DNA of 64,000 bases from Gammaproteobacteria bacterium (GCA_018820765.1 JAHJNN010000017.1:372001-436000), one strand, 5' to 3'. Shown: positions 46,993 through 59,732, numbered from the stretch's first letter. A program made the numbers and translations. Notes: generated by a model from the letters alone, not told the origin.

Positions 46993-47861
46993 TCGTCGGT
47001 TTGTGGTTTCAATGCCAGCGACATTTTATAGAGTTCGGCCTTGCTGCGTCCGGTGATTTGCGACGCCAGCTTGGCCGCCAGCGTCGGCGGCAGCGCACTC
47101 TGCAGCACGGAGAGCACGCGCATCGCCTCGGCATCGACCACCCCCTCCGCCGCCACCGGCGGATGCACGATGACGACGAATTCGCCGCGCACGTGGTTGG
47201 GGTCGGCCGCGAGCCAGGCCGGGGCGTCGGCGAGCGGCAGCGTGACGATGGATTCGAAGCGCTTGGTGAGTTCGCGCGCCAGCGTCACCCCGCGCGCGCT
47301 GTCCAGCACCGCCGCCATGTCGGCCAGCGTCTCCTCGATGCGATGCGGCGCCTCGTAAAACACCAGCGCCACCGGCAGCGCCGCCAGCGTTTGCAGTTGT
47401 GTCTTGCGCGCGCCGGATTTGGGCGGCAGAAACCCATGGAACAGCCACGAACCCGACTCGACGCCGGCAGCCGACAGTGCGGTGGTCACTGCCGAGACGC
47501 CGGGAATCGGCACCACCGTCAACCCTGCCGCGCGCACCGCCGCCACCAGACGCGCACCGGGGTCGGACACCGCGGGCGTGCCGGCATCCGACACGTAGGC
47601 CACCGCCTCGCCGGCGGCGATCCACGCGATCACCTTGTCGGCGGCCTCGCGCTCGTTGTGCTCGCGAATGGACGCCATGGGTTTCGAAATGCTGAAATGC
47701 GCCAGCAACTGCCCCGACACGCGCGTGTCTTCCGCCGCCACGCGATCCACGCCCTTCAGCGTGTCGAGCGCACGCAGCGTGATGTCGCCGAGGTTGCCGA
47801 TCGGCGTGGCGACCACATAGAGCGCGGGAGGCAGGCGGGTATGATGCGGACTTTCACTCAT
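46989..47861 (-). CDS. rsmI: RsmI, 16S rRNA 2'-O-methyltransferase (C1402)
   Basis: 290 residues from the ATG at 47861; the longer frame upstream is shadow. The tetrapyrrole-methylase-like fold shows [44 protein letters not shown], and [12 protein letters not shown]. With RsmH it modifies C1402 of 16S rRNA. Divergent from yraN, with 16 bp between the two start codons. Confidence 0.97.
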   Translation of the reverse strand: MSESPHHTRLPPALYVVATPIGNLGDITLRALDTLKGVDRVAAEDTRVSGQLLAHFSISKPMASIREHNEREAADKVIAWIAAGEAVAYVSDAGTPAVSDPGARLVAAVRAAGLTVVPIPGVSAVTTALSAAGVESGSWLFHGFLPPKSGARKTQLQTLAALPVALVFYEAPHRIEETLADMAAVLDSARGVTLARELTKRFESIVTLPLADAPAWLAADPNHVRGEFVVIVHPPVAAEGVVDAEAMRVLSVLQSALPPTLAAKLASQITGRSKAELYKMSLALKPQTDE

Positions 47862-47877
47862 CCCGGCATTGTCGCAG

Positions 47878-49399
<1,522 letters not shown>

Positions 49400-49436
49400 T
49401 GCCGCAGTCCGGCTTCGAACCCGTGATCGGCCATCC

Positions 49437-50900
49437 ATGATTTATCGCGACCTGCGCGATTTCATCGCGCAACTCGAAAAAATGGGCGAGCTCAAACGCA
49501 TCGCCGTCGAAGTCGACCCCAAACTGGAAATGACCGAAATCGCCGACCGCGTGCTGCGCGCCGGCGGCCCGGCGCTGCTGTTCGAAAATCCGAAGGGCGG
49601 CACGATGCCGGTGCTGGCGAACCTGTTCGGCACGGTCAAGCGCGTGGCATTGGGGATGGGCGAGGACGATCCGTCGCGGCTGCGCGAAGTCGGCAAGCTG
49701 CTCGCCTACCTGAAGGAACCCGAGCCGCCGAAAGGACTGCGCGACGCGTGGGACAAATGGCCGGTTCTCAAACAGGTTTTGAACATGGCGCCGAAGGAAG
49801 TGAAGAGCGCGCCGTGTCAGGAGATCGTGTGGGAAGGCGCCGACGTGGATTTAAGCCGCCTGCCGATCCAGCACTGCTGGCCGGGCGACGTCGCGCCGCT
49901 GATCACCTGGGGGCTGACCGTGACCCGCGGGCCGCACAAGAAGCGGCAGAACCTCGGCATCTACCGCCAGCAGGTGATCGCGCCCAACAAGCTCATCATG
50001 CGCTGGCTGGCCCACCGCGGCGGCGCGCTCGATTTCCGCGAGCACACGCTCGCGCATCCGGGCGAGCCGTTTCCGGTCGCGGTCGCGCTCGGCGCCGATC
50101 CGGCGACCATCCTCGGCGCGGTCACGCCGGTGCCGGACTCGCTGTCCGAGTATCAGTTCGCCGGGCTGTTGCGCGGGGCCAAGACCGAAGTGGTGAAATG
50201 CCTCAGCAACGACCTGCAGGTGCCGGCGTCGGCCGAAATCGTGCTCGAAGGCGTGATCCATCCGGGCGAGACCGCACTCGAAGGACCGTACGGCGACCAC
50301 ACCGGCTACTACAACGAGCAGGAGACCTTCCCGGTGTTCACCGTCGAACGCATCACGATGCGGCGCGACCCGATCTATCACAGCACCTACACCGGCAAGC
50401 CGCCGGACGAGCCGGCCATCCTCGGCGTGGCGCTGAACGAGGTGTTCGTGCCACTGCTGCAGAAACAGTTTCCCGAGATCACCGACTTCTACCTGCCGCC
50501 GGAAGGCTGCTCCTACCGCATGGCAGTGGTGAGCATGAAGAAGGCCTACCCCGGCCACGCCAAGCGGGTGATGTTCGGCGTATGGAGCTTCCTGCGCCAG
50601 TTCATGTACACCAAGTTCATCATCGTCACCGACGACGACGTCAACGTACGCGACTGGAAAGACGTGATGTGGGCGCTCACCACGCGCGTCGATCCCGCGC
50701 GCGACACGCTGCTGGTGGAGAACACGCCGATCGACTACCTTGACTTCGCCAGCCCGGTGTCGGGCCTCGGCAGCAAGATGGGCATCGACGCCACCAACAA
50801 GTGGCCGGGCGAGACGGCGCGCGAATGGGGCACGCCGATCGCGATGGATGAGGCCGTGAAAGCCAGGGTCGATGCCCTGTGGCACGACCTGGGCTTATAG
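49437..50900 (+). CDS. ubiD: UbiD, polyprenyl-4-hydroxybenzoate decarboxylase
   Basis: 487 residues. Decarboxylates the prenylated ring in ubiquinone synthesis, using prenylated FMN made by UbiX. The family blocks [39 protein letters not shown] (with the catalytic Glu region), and NKWPGE are present. The next gene begins 3 bp later. Confidence 0.97.
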   Translation: MIYRDLRDFIAQLEKMGELKRIAVEVDPKLEMTEIADRVLRAGGPALLFENPKGGTMPVLANLFGTVKRVALGMGEDDPSRLREVGKLLAYLKEPEPPKGLRDAWDKWPVLKQVLNMAPKEVKSAPCQEIVWEGADVDLSRLPIQHCWPGDVAPLITWGLTVTRGPHKKRQNLGIYRQQVIAPNKLIMRWLAHRGGALDFREHTLAHPGEPFPVAVALGADPATILGAVTPVPDSLSEYQFAGLLRGAKTEVVKCLSNDLQVPASAEIVLEGVIHPGETALEGPYGDHTGYYNEQETFPVFTVERITMRRDPIYHSTYTGKPPDEPAILGVALNEVFVPLLQKQFPEITDFYLPPEGCSYRMAVVSMKKAYPGHAKRVMFGVWSFLRQFMYTKFIIVTDDDVNVRDWKDVMWALTTRVDPARDTLLVENTPIDYLDFASPVSGLGSKMGIDATNKWPGETAREWGTPIAMDEAVKARVDALWHDLGL

Positions 50901-50903
50901 GCC

Positions 50904-51455
50904 ATGACCCCGGGCAAACGCACCTGCCTCTACACCCCCGAACAGCTCGACGCCATCGTCGGCGACATGGCGCGCCAGGCCGCGGGCCTGCTGACCGGAC
51001 GCACGCAGATCGCGATCGTCGGCATCCTGCGGCGCGGCGCGCCGCTGGCGGACCGGCTGCATGCGCGATTGCGGGAAACCTGGGGGCTCGCGGACTGCGT
51101 GCGGCTCGACCTCAAGATCAAGCGCTATGCCGACGATCTCACGCTGCTCTATCCGGAAACCCGGCTGACCGAAGACCCGACGCACGCCGCGCTCGACCTC
51201 GCGGGCTACACGGTGCTGGTGGTCGACGACGTGATGTATCGCGGGCATTCCCTGCTGCGCGCGGTGGAATATCTCGCCGGCAAGCAGCCTGCCGAGATCC
51301 GCACTGTGGTGCTGGTGGATCGCGGTGCTGCGAAACTGCCGGTGCGCACCGACATCGTCGGCGTCCGTCTCGATGTCGCGCCCTCGGACGTCATCGAATG
51401 CAATGTCCCGCCGTACGAGGACAGCTTCAGGATCGATCTGCTGCAGCCTGAATAG
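50904..51455 (+). CDS. pyrR: PyrR-like phosphoribosyltransferase
   Basis: 183 residues. The PRPP-binding motif VLVVDDVMYRGHSLLRAVEYL, the early VGILRRGAPLADRL, and TIVLVDRG-like VVLVDRGAAKLPV match PyrR (pyrimidine-operon regulator with uracil phosphoribosyltransferase activity). It follows ubiD by 3 bp and is not next to pyrB or pyrC, so a regulatory role over pyr genes is uncertain. Confidence 0.88.
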   Translation: MTPGKRTCLYTPEQLDAIVGDMARQAAGLLTGRTQIAIVGILRRGAPLADRLHARLRETWGLADCVRLDLKIKRYADDLTLLYPETRLTEDPTHAALDLAGYTVLVVDDVMYRGHSLLRAVEYLAGKQPAEIRTVVLVDRGAAKLPVRTDIVGVRLDVAPSDVIECNVPPYEDSFRIDLLQPE

Positions 51456-51538
51456 GGTCCAAGCCGGCACGCGCGCTGCGTGAACTATTATTTACAGGTG
51501 GTTCGTGTCGTCATCCTCAACTTTCCAGGAGCGAGATC

Positions 51539-52081
51539 ATGAATAAATCGATGCTGACCGGCGTGATCGCCGGGGCCGTCGCCGTAACCGCGATCGGCGG
51601 TGTGGCCGGCTACCGGGCACTCAATCCGGAGCCGAAGTTTGCCGAGGTGCTGGCGGTCGAGCCGGTGACCGAGACCCGGAAAACCCCCAAAGAAGTATGC
51701 GAGGACGTGGCCGTCAGCGAGCAGGCGCCGGTCAAGGATCCCAACCGCATCGCCGGCACCGCGATCGGCGCGGTGGCGGGCGGCCTGCTCGGCAGCCAGA
51801 TCGGGAGCGGCAAGGGACGCACGGTGGGAACCGTCGCCGGGGCGGCGGCCGGCGGCTACGCCGGCCACCAGGTGCAAAAGAGCATGCAGGAAAAGGACAC
51901 GGTCACCCGCATCGAGCGGCGCTGCAAGACCGTCTACGAATCGCACACCGAAACCATCGGCTACGACGTGCGTTACCGTCTGGGCGAGGAAGAGGGCTTG
52001 GTACGCATGGATCACCCGCCCGGTCCGCGCATCCCGGTGAAGGACGGGGAGTTGCAGCTGCAGGCGTCTGCCACGCCCTGA
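51539..52081 (+). CDS. Glycine-zipper 2TM (SlyB-like) exported protein
   Basis: 180 residues with an AGGAGCGAG box before the ATG. An N-terminal hydrophobic segment (about 5-25) anchors or exports the protein. The glycine-zipper hairpin (IAGTAIGAVAGGLLGSQIGSGKG, then VAGAAAGGYAGHQVQ) lies at about 70-118. The C-terminus contains RRCKTVYESHTE and a strand-rich end (TIGYDVRYRLGEEE). Outer-membrane or periplasmic stress protein of unknown role. Confidence 0.85.
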   Translation: MNKSMLTGVIAGAVAVTAIGGVAGYRALNPEPKFAEVLAVEPVTETRKTPKEVCEDVAVSEQAPVKDPNRIAGTAIGAVAGGLLGSQIGSGKGRTVGTVAGAAAGGYAGHQVQKSMQEKDTVTRIERRCKTVYESHTETIGYDVRYRLGEEEGLVRMDHPPGPRIPVKDGELQLQASATP

Positions 52082-52140
52082 TTCGGCGTCCCGCTCAGCC
52101 GCGCGGGACGGGCCAGCGTGTCAGGGCTTGATTTAACTGG

Positions 52141-52176
52141 ATTCCGGCGTTCACCCACTGCTGTCCGGAATAATTT
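52141..52176 (+). terminator. Possible terminator
   Basis: ATTCCGG / CCGGAAT stem with a long loop followed by AATTTT, about 60 bp after the glycine-zipper gene. The loop is large and the T-tract short. Confidence 0.4.
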
Positions 52177-52189
52177 TGAGGACGCCTGG

Positions 52190-52272
52190 CGGGATGTAGG
52201 AGGCCCGCCCTCGGGCCGATGGGGTGGTGATCGCGACCGTACGAAATCGCGGCGAGGGCGCCGCTCCTACAA
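52190..52272. repeat. REP/MITE-like repeat, copy 1
   Basis: About 83 bp with TGTAGGAG / CTCCTACA ends and internal GCCCG / CGGGC and GCGGCG / CGCCGC blocks. Closely similar and in the same orientation to copy 2 at 54008-54090; together they flank dacB. Confidence 0.85.
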
Positions 52273-52320
52273 GAGGGCGCCAGACCCTGGCATGACGATT
52301 CTGGACTTGTTCAGGGCACC

Positions 52321-52539
52321 TTATCGAACGTCATCGTCGTCCCCGCACTGGCGGCAGCCGAGGATGCTGAAGTAGCGCAGGTACAGCCACAACGCGCCCG
52401 GCAGCAGGGCCAGCCGCAGCCAGTCCATGACCTTGTCCGGCCATTGCCGTGCCTGCCAGGCGTCCACCGCCACCGGCACCGCCTGGAACAGCGCCAGCAG
52501 CACCAGGAACAGGGCCATCACGCGGCAGCCGGGACTCAT
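52321..52539 (-). CDS. Small membrane protein overlapping dacB
   Basis: 72 residues with two hydrophobic segments (about 6-25 and 41-58) and a C-terminal CRQC followed by an acidic run (DDDD). Its ATG overlaps the dacB stop (ATGA). Not recognised; the CxxC could bind metal or form a disulfide. Confidence 0.7.
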   Translation of the reverse strand: MSPGCRVMALFLVLLALFQAVPVAVDAWQARQWPDKVMDWLRLALLPGALWLYLRYFSILGCRQCGDDDDVR

Positions 52540-53972
52540 CGCGACGCCGTCCACTCGCCCGCCTGGACCCATTCCAGCAGTGCGCGCTGCGCCGCTTCGC
52601 TGCGGCGCGCATGGGCGTGGTTGACCAGCATGACGAAACTGACGCGCTGGCCGCCGACGGTGGTCACGTAGCCGGCCAGGGCGCTGACGTCGCGCAGGCT
52701 GCCGGTTTTGAGGTGCGCATTGCCGGTGAGCGCGCTGCCGTTGAAGCGCCGCTTCAGCGTGCCGTCGAGCGCGACAATCGGCAGCGCCGAGGCGAACTCG
52801 GCAAACAGCGGGCTGTTGTAGGCGAGCCGCAACAGCTGGTTCAGCGCATCGGCGCTGATGCGCTCGATGCGCGACAGGCCCGCGCCGTTTTCCAGCACCA
52901 GTTTTCGCGTCGGCACGCCGCGCTGCGTCAGCACGTCGCGCACCGCGGCGTCCGCTTTTTCCAGCGTCGCCGGCGCGCCATACCGTTCCGCCCCCAGCGT
53001 CAGGAACAGGTTGCGCGCCATCAGGTTGTTGGAGTGCTTGTTGAGGCGGATGAGCGCAGCGGTGAGCGGTTCCGACGCGAAGCTCAGCAACGGCTCGGAC
53101 TCGGGCGCCATGCCTGGCACCGTCGCGCCGGCCAGCGTGCCGCCCGATTCCGCCCACAGTCCGCGGAAAATGAGGTCGAAGGTGGCCGCCGGCTCGAACA
53201 GGTTCAACGACAGGGCGCGCTCGCCGCAGCCGCGCACATAGCGGCCGCTCACCACCAGTTCGCGTCGTGCCGGATCGGGCAGCAGCGGGGTGATCGCATC
53301 CTTCCAGCCATTGCACTCGGCAGCGTCTTCGATCAGCAGCTGCGAGGTCAGTGTCACCCCCGGCAGCGCGATGTCCGGCACGATCAGCACGGTATGCCCG
53401 TCCGGCTTCAGGCGCAGCGTCGTCGCGTTGAAATTGGCGACCAGCGTACCCGGCGCGGCGTTGTACAGGGCCAGCGGCTCGCCATCGAACGCGCCGGGAT
53501 CGATCGGCGGCAGTTCAAAATGGCTCGTGTCGAACACCAGATTGCCGCGGATGTGGCGCACCCCGCGCGCGCGCAGCTCGCGCTGCAGCAGCCACATCCG
53601 CTCCAGCGTCAGAGTGGGGTCGCCATGGCCCTTGATGATGAGGTCGCCCTCCAGCACGCCGTCCGCGAGCGTGCCGTCCGCCCAGACGTCGGTCGTCCAC
53701 ACGTAGCCGGGACCAAGCTGATTGAGCGCGGCGAAGCTGGTGACCAGCTTCATCACCGAAGCCGGATTCAGTGCCGCTTCGGCGTTGTGGCTGAGCACGG
53801 GCACGGCGCCATCCAGCGGCTGCACCACCACCGCCACGCGAGCAAGCGGGATGCCGGCCTCTTTCAGCGCGGCGGTGAAGGCGGCGGGAAGCCCGGCGGC
53901 GCGGGCGGACACGACAAGGCCTGCAAGCAGCAGGCCGGCGAGGAGACGGCAGGCGATTCGGGCAAAGGGCAT
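52536..53972 (-). CDS. dacB: DacB (PBP4), D-Ala-D-Ala carboxypeptidase/endopeptidase
   Basis: 478 residues with a signal peptide (cleavage near ARA). Class C low-molecular-weight PBP: SxxK as SVMK at 72-75, SxN as SNN in KHSNNLMARN, and KTG in LKTGSLRD. It trims or cleaves peptidoglycan cross-links in the periplasm. Flanked on both sides by copies of the REP-like repeat. Confidence 0.96.
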   Translation of the reverse strand: MPFARIACRLLAGLLLAGLVVSARAAGLPAAFTAALKEAGIPLARVAVVVQPLDGAVPVLSHNAEAALNPASVMKLVTSFAALNQLGPGYVWTTDVWADGTLADGVLEGDLIIKGHGDPTLTLERMWLLQRELRARGVRHIRGNLVFDTSHFELPPIDPGAFDGEPLALYNAAPGTLVANFNATTLRLKPDGHTVLIVPDIALPGVTLTSQLLIEDAAECNGWKDAITPLLPDPARRELVVSGRYVRGCGERALSLNLFEPAATFDLIFRGLWAESGGTLAGATVPGMAPESEPLLSFASEPLTAALIRLNKHSNNLMARNLFLTLGAERYGAPATLEKADAAVRDVLTQRGVPTRKLVLENGAGLSRIERISADALNQLLRLAYNSPLFAEFASALPIVALDGTLKRRFNGSALTGNAHLKTGSLRDVSALAGYVTTVGGQRVSFVMLVNHAHARRSEAAQRALLEWVQAGEWTASR

Positions 53973-54007
53973 GGCGCCATTATGCCGAATTCTGCGCCGG
54001 CGATTTG

Positions 54008-54090
54008 CGGGATGTAGGGGGCCCGCCCCGGGCCGATGTCGTGGAGATCGCTACGGTACGAAAATCGCGGCGAGGACGCCGCTCCTACAG
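54008..54090. repeat. REP/MITE-like repeat, copy 2
   Basis: Same element as copy 1, on the other side of dacB. The left end is TGTAGGGG rather than TGTAGGAG, the right end CTCCTACA. It lies between dacB and the HDOD gene stop. Confidence 0.85.
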
Positions 54091-54118
54091 GTGGGGTAAC
54101 GACTTGTTCGGGACGTCC

Positions 54119-55774
54119 CTAGAGCGATTGGCGGATCGCCAGCACGGCCTGGTTGCGCAGGGATTTGAGCAGGGACAGTTCCTTCTCGGGAATCGCGATG
54201 TCGCCGGGCTCGGGCCGGTCGGCGTAGATCAGGCCGACCGGCTTGCCTTTGACGATGATCGGAAACAGCACGAAAGTGCGGGCCGACACGTTGTGCCGAT
54301 ACCAGGCCGGAATGCGCGTGGCGATCTTGGGGTCGTCGATGTCGGTGATGAGGATGTCGGCGTTGTTCTGCAGGGCGACGAGGAATACGTCCGGCTTTTC
54401 CGCCAGGGAAAAATCGAAGGCCTTGATCAGGCGCTGCACATCGCTGCCGAAACCGAATTTGCCGCACATGGTGTTGCGACGGCCGTCCTTGATGCACAGC
54501 ACCACATGGGCGAACCCCATGCCGGTGTACATGGCTTCGAGGATCATGCGCAGGATGTCGTTGATCGAGACGGCCTCGTCGATCAGCGAATTGCTGATGT
54601 CCTGCAGCCCCGAGGTCAGGATGGACTGCGTCCGCTCGCTGGTGAGCGGCTGCGACGCGCCGGTGTCCTCGTCCGGATTCGGCTCGAGCACGAGCGCATG
54701 CTGGTGCAGCACGCTGGCGTCCAGCTCCGCAGCGGCGTCGGGCGTCGCGGCCGCAGGCGTGTCCTGGCCGGCTTCCGGCACGGGCGCCGCGCCCGGCACC
54801 TTGGCCAGTCCCGCCCATTTCGACGCCTGCTGCGCGAAGGCGCTCTGCGTCAGGTTCACTTTCACCGCCAGCGCGAACTGGGCGATGTCCTGCATCGAAT
54901 GTTCCATCACTGCGTAGAGCTGCTTCTCCGTCACCGGCAGGCTGTCTCCGAAGCGTGCCGTGAGTTGCGCCAGCGCCTTGCCGCGGTCCGCATCCGGCGT
55001 GGTGAGAATGATGTCGCACAGCTCGTTGGAAAACGCCGCCAACGCCCGCAGCTGCTCGATCGTGCTCGTGCTTTTCCTGATTTTTCCGCCCGGCAGCACC
55101 TTCATGGTCTGCACCAGCTGATCCGGAAAACCCCAGTTGCGGGCGACGCCCATCCCCAGACTCTCGAACGACAGCCCCAGCACGTCCACCGATGCGCGGA
55201 CGTCGCTCACCCCCTCCGACTCGACGCGCTGCCGGATCGCCGCGGTTTCTTCGGGAAAGTAGAACATGGCGAGCAGGCGCCCCAGGTTGTGCAGCATGGC
55301 GCCGATGAAGGCCTCCTCCGCATCCTTCACCTGCGCCTTGCCCGCCATTTCGCGCGCCAGCATGCCGGCGTACAGCACCTTGACGAACTCCTCCTTCAGG
55401 AGCTGCGCGTGCGCCTTGTTTTCCAGGTTGTCGAACAGGATCAGGCTCAGCGCGATGGAGCGCACGGTGTCGAATCCCAGCACCACCACCGCCCGCGAAA
55501 TGGTGCTGATCGAGCCGCCGCCGACATGGTTGTAGAACGCGACATTGACCACCTTCAAGAGCTTGTTGGTCAGCGCGAAGTCCCTGAGGATGGTGTTGGA
55601 CAGTTCGTTGACCCCCTCGCGTTCGGAGGAGGCAATGCGGTTGATGTCACCGATGGCTTCGGACAGGGCGGGGAAATCGCTTTCGGTCCGCATGCGCCGC
55701 AGCAGGATATCCAGCGCGCTTTCCCGGGTCTCGCCCTCCGGCTCGAGCAGCGCGTGTTCATCACGCATTGTCAT
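54119..55774 (-). CDS. HDOD-GAF signalling protein
   Basis: 551 residues. The HDOD domain occupies about 25-240 (LSNTILRDFALTNKLLKVVNVAFYNH, FIGAMLHNLGRLLAMFYFPEE); the metal-binding HD pair is replaced, as in this non-hydrolytic family. A Pro/Ala-rich linker follows (about 335-375), then a GAF domain (about 400-548, with ILRMILEAMYTGMGFAHVVL and VGLIYADRP). No enzymatic domain is attached. Such proteins act as signalling hubs, often with c-di-GMP proteins. Target unknown. Confidence 0.85.
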   Translation of the reverse strand: MTMRDEHALLEPEGETRESALDILLRRMRTESDFPALSEAIGDINRIASSEREGVNELSNTILRDFALTNKLLKVVNVAFYNHVGGGSISTISRAVVVLGFDTVRSIALSLILFDNLENKAHAQLLKEEFVKVLYAGMLAREMAGKAQVKDAEEAFIGAMLHNLGRLLAMFYFPEETAAIRQRVESEGVSDVRASVDVLGLSFESLGMGVARNWGFPDQLVQTMKVLPGGKIRKSTSTIEQLRALAAFSNELCDIILTTPDADRGKALAQLTARFGDSLPVTEKQLYAVMEHSMQDIAQFALAVKVNLTQSAFAQQASKWAGLAKVPGAAPVPEAGQDTPAAATPDAAAELDASVLHQHALVLEPNPDEDTGASQPLTSERTQSILTSGLQDISNSLIDEAVSINDILRMILEAMYTGMGFAHVVLCIKDGRRNTMCGKFGFGSDVQRLIKAFDFSLAEKPDVFLVALQNNADILITDIDDPKIATRIPAWYRHNVSARTFVLFPIIVKGKPVGLIYADRPEPGDIAIPEKELSLLKSLRNQAVLAIRQSL

Positions 55775-55807
55775 TCGTTTCGGGACAGCAGGGCTGGCGC
55801 GTTCAAG

Positions 55808-56835
55808 CTAGCCCAGATCGCGCACATACCAGTCCATTGCCTCGGCCAGACCCTCGCCGATGCGATGGGTTGGTTCGTACCCCAGCCGCGCGCGGGCCTT
55901 GGAAATGTCGGCGAGCGAATGGCGCACGTCGCCGGCGCGGAAGTCACGGTAGACCGGCTTGAAACCGGCCAGGTGGGGAAAGCCTGGTTCCAGCAGCGAA
56001 CGGATGGCCTCGAACAACTCATTCAGCGTGGTGCGGTCGCCGACGGCGACGTTGTAGACCTGGTTGGCCGCCTCCGGGTGCGGACTGGTGGCGGCGAGCA
56101 GATTGGCCTGGATGACGTTGTCGATGTAGCAGAAGTCGCGGCTGGTTTCGCCGTCGCCGTTGATGTAGACCGGCTCGTTGTGGATCATGCTCGCCACCCA
56201 CTTCGGCACCACGGCAGCGTAGGCGCCGTCGGGGTCCTGGCGGCGGCCGAAGATGTTGAAGTACCTGAGTCCGATCGACTCCATGCCGTAGCAGCGGCCG
56301 AACACGTCGGCATACAGCTCGTTCACCAGCTTGGTCACCGCGTAGGGCGACAGCGGCTTGCCGATGACGTCCTCGACCTTGGGCAGGCCGGGATGGTCGC
56401 CGTAGGTGGAACTCGACGCCGCGTAGACGAAGCGCCTGACCTTGGCGTCGCGCGCCGCCACCAGCATGTTGAGGAAGCCGGTGTTGTTGGCGGCGTGGGT
56501 GGCCAGCGGATCTTCCAGCGAGCGCGGCACCGAGCCGAGCGCGGCCTGGTGCAGCACGTAATCGACGTCCTTGCACACGGTGTGGCAGGTGATGAGGTCG
56601 CGGATGTCGCCGCGTTTGAAGCTGAAGTTCTCCCAGCGTTCCGGGCCGACGCTGGCCTGCACCTGCGCCAGGTTCTTTTCGTGACCGGTGGCGAAGTTGT
56701 CGAGACCGACGACGCGCTGGTCGAGCAGCAGCAGGGCTTCGACCAGGTTGCAGCCGATGAAGCCGGCGGCGCCGGTGACGAGCCAGGTCCTGGGCTCGGC
56801 CTGCAGCTGCGATTTCAGCGCGTCGAACGCGGCCA

Positions 56836-56836
<1 letters not shown>
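55808..56836 (-). CDS. UDP-N-acetylhexosamine 4-epimerase (WbpP/TviC-like)
   Basis: 342 residues, extended short-chain dehydrogenase. NAD-binding [16 protein letters not shown], catalytic SSSTYGD and YAVTK ([11 protein letters not shown]), and the sugar-binding [37 protein letters not shown] fit the UDP-GlcNAc/GlcNAcA epimerases. With the preceding dehydrogenase it would make an N-acetylhexosaminuronate for surface polysaccharide. Its ATG overlaps the upstream stop (TAATG). Confidence 0.92.
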
Positions 56837-58116
<1,280 letters not shown>

Positions 58117-58130
58117 ACCTGGATTCCCCT

Positions 58131-58985
58131 ATGAATAGAAAGTCTTTGCCCCGGCCCGGATTGTATCGAATTTGCGTGACACTGCCCGCCCGGGTCCGCC
58201 GGCTCGCAGCCCGCTTCATCAGCAATCGGCATACCAGCTGGGTGCTGATCCCGCTCATTCTGGCCGCCCCCGTCCACGCCGGCGTCGCAGACACCTTGCT
58301 GGCGGTGAAGCCGGGCGTGGTCGGCGTCGGCACCTTCAACCCCAGCGGCAGGCCGCGCGCCAACCTGCAGGGAACCGGCTTCGTGGTGCTGGACGGCACC
58401 TACGTCGTGTCGTGCGCGCACATTTTCGCCAAGCCGCTGGACACCGAGAAAAAGGAAAGCCACGCCGTCTTCATCGGCCGCGACCGCCAGGTGTCGGTGC
58501 GCCAGGCGCAGATGGTCGCCACCGACCGTGGGCGCGACCTGGCGCTGCTGAAAATCACCGGCGACCCCTTGCCGGCGCTGAATCTGGGCGACTCCGACCG
58601 CGCACGCGAAGGCTGGCAGCTGTATTTCACCGGCTATCCGATCGGCTCCGTGCTGGGACTCAACCCCTCCACCCACCGCGCCGGGCTCGCCGCCATCATC
58701 CCGATCTTCACCCCGGTGGCGGCCGCGTCGCAATTGAACGTGCGCACCCTGAAACAGGCGAAGGAGCCGTACGAAGTGTTCGAACTCGACGCCATCGCCT
58801 ACCCCGGCAACAGCGGCAGCCCGGTATGGCACCCCGACACCGGCGAAGTGCTGGGCGTGGTCAATTCGGTGTACGTGAAAGGCGCAAAGGAAGCCGCGCT
58901 TTCCGCCCCCAGCGGCATCAGCTACGCCATCCCGGTGAAATACGTGCACCAGTTGCTGGAGCAGGCGCTGCCGAAAGCGAAATAA
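58131..58985 (+). CDS. Exported trypsin-like serine protease
   Basis: 284 residues. An unusually long basic n-region precedes the signal core (WVLIPLILAAPVHA, about 37-50). The catalytic triad is visible: His in VSCAHIF, Asp in DRGRDLALLKI, Ser in AYPGNSGSPVWH. It is the DegP/trypsin fold without a PDZ domain. The start codon lies 14 bp from the divergent dehydrogenase start, so the true start may be further in. Substrate unknown. Confidence 0.88.
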   Translation: MNRKSLPRPGLYRICVTLPARVRRLAARFISNRHTSWVLIPLILAAPVHAGVADTLLAVKPGVVGVGTFNPSGRPRANLQGTGFVVLDGTYVVSCAHIFAKPLDTEKKESHAVFIGRDRQVSVRQAQMVATDRGRDLALLKITGDPLPALNLGDSDRAREGWQLYFTGYPIGSVLGLNPSTHRAGLAAIIPIFTPVAAASQLNVRTLKQAKEPYEVFELDAIAYPGNSGSPVWHPDTGEVLGVVNSVYVKGAKEAALSAPSGISYAIPVKYVHQLLEQALPKAK

Positions 58986-59234
58986 GCGGGGTTGGGGATA
59001 CGCTATTGGGGCCCGGTACCGAAAACCGGAGAGGCTTGCAGAAAACCGTCTCAGGGTTCAATGGCCGGTAACCGGTACAGCGGACGTTCACGCTGATCTC
59101 GGCGACCGGCTCTTCATCGGCCGAAGCGGACTTTGGCACATCAACTGCACAAAGTCTGCTGACTTAGTCAAAGCGGCCAAGCAATGCAATCAGGCAAGCC
59201 GCATCGCCCAAAACAGAAAACTTGATTCACACAA
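58986..59234. other. Intergenic region with no recognised gene
   Basis: About 250 bp before the next terminator. Short inverted blocks occur (GGCCGGTAACCGGTAC, CTCGGCGACCGG, CGGCCGAAGCGG), but no reading frame with a normal protein composition is seen. It marks the change from housekeeping DNA to the lower-GC accessory region. Confidence 0.5.
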
Positions 59235-59267
59235 GAAAAAACGCCGATGCCTAGCTGGGCATCGGCG
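59235..59267 (-). terminator. Strong rho-independent terminator
   Basis: On the minus strand CGCCGATGCC / GGCATCGGCG is a perfect 10-bp stem with a 6-nt loop and a run of T (TTTTTTCTTG). It ends the DUF3892 transcript 26 bp downstream of its stop. Confidence 0.92.
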
Positions 59268-59292
59268 CAGTCAAAGGCCAATTGCTACGACC

Positions 59293-59598
59293 TCATTTCT
59301 GAGGCAAAGACAACAAGTTGTCTGTCTTGCGACCATCGGCAACAGTTTGAACGTATTTGATGCGACCGTTGCTGTGGACATGGACCCAAGCCCCCTTAAG
59401 TTGCGGATTACGGTCAGGACACCACACAGAGTTATTCCCGTTCTTCTCGATGTAGGCGACCATCTCTTCCCTGGTGGAATACCCACTTTCCAGCACCTTC
59501 ATGGACTCATCAACTCTGTCCCACCAGAGGTGACTGATGTGCTCATGTCCTGTACCGCCAGCCATGCGACGTGCTGTGCATTTGATAGTAGTTGCCAT
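59293..59598 (-). CDS. DUF3892 protein
   Basis: 101 residues, soluble. The N-terminal RMAGGTGHEHISHLWWDRV matches the DUF3892 pattern (GG then hEHI and a Trp), followed by EEMVAYIEKNGNN, PDRNPQLKGAWVHVHSNGRIKYVQT. The family is short, common on mobile and accessory DNA, and has no known function. Its promoter overlaps the operator of the divergent XRE-ImmA pair. Confidence 0.82.
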   Translation of the reverse strand: MATTIKCTARRMAGGTGHEHISHLWWDRVDESMKVLESGYSTREEMVAYIEKNGNNSVWCPDRNPQLKGAWVHVHSNGRIKYVQTVADGRKTDNLLSLPQK

Positions 59599-59656
59599 AT
59601 TTAAAGCCCTTTATAAAAAGCGCCAAAGATGAAAAGTTCGGTGTAGGCGAACTTGC

Positions 59657-59685
59657 AGTATCTGATTAAAGAATATGCTTGTCAA
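59657..59685 (-). promoter_or_regulatory. Promoter of the DUF3892 gene
   Basis: On the minus strand a perfect -35 TTGACA (59680-59685), a 17-bp spacer and GATACT (59657-59662). It lies about 60 bp upstream of the start codon. Its -35 lies inside the palindrome at 59674-59690. Confidence 0.75.
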
Positions 59686-59690
59686 GCATA
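59674..59690. promoter_or_regulatory. Palindromic operator of the XRE regulator
   Basis: TATGCTTG-T-CAAGCATA is a perfect 17-bp inverted repeat between the divergent DUF3892 and XRE genes. This size and position are typical of an XRE repressor operator. Confidence 0.7.
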
Positions 59691-59732
59691 AATAATATGT
59701 CTACTCTGAACTTGTAAACCTTGGAGAAACCT

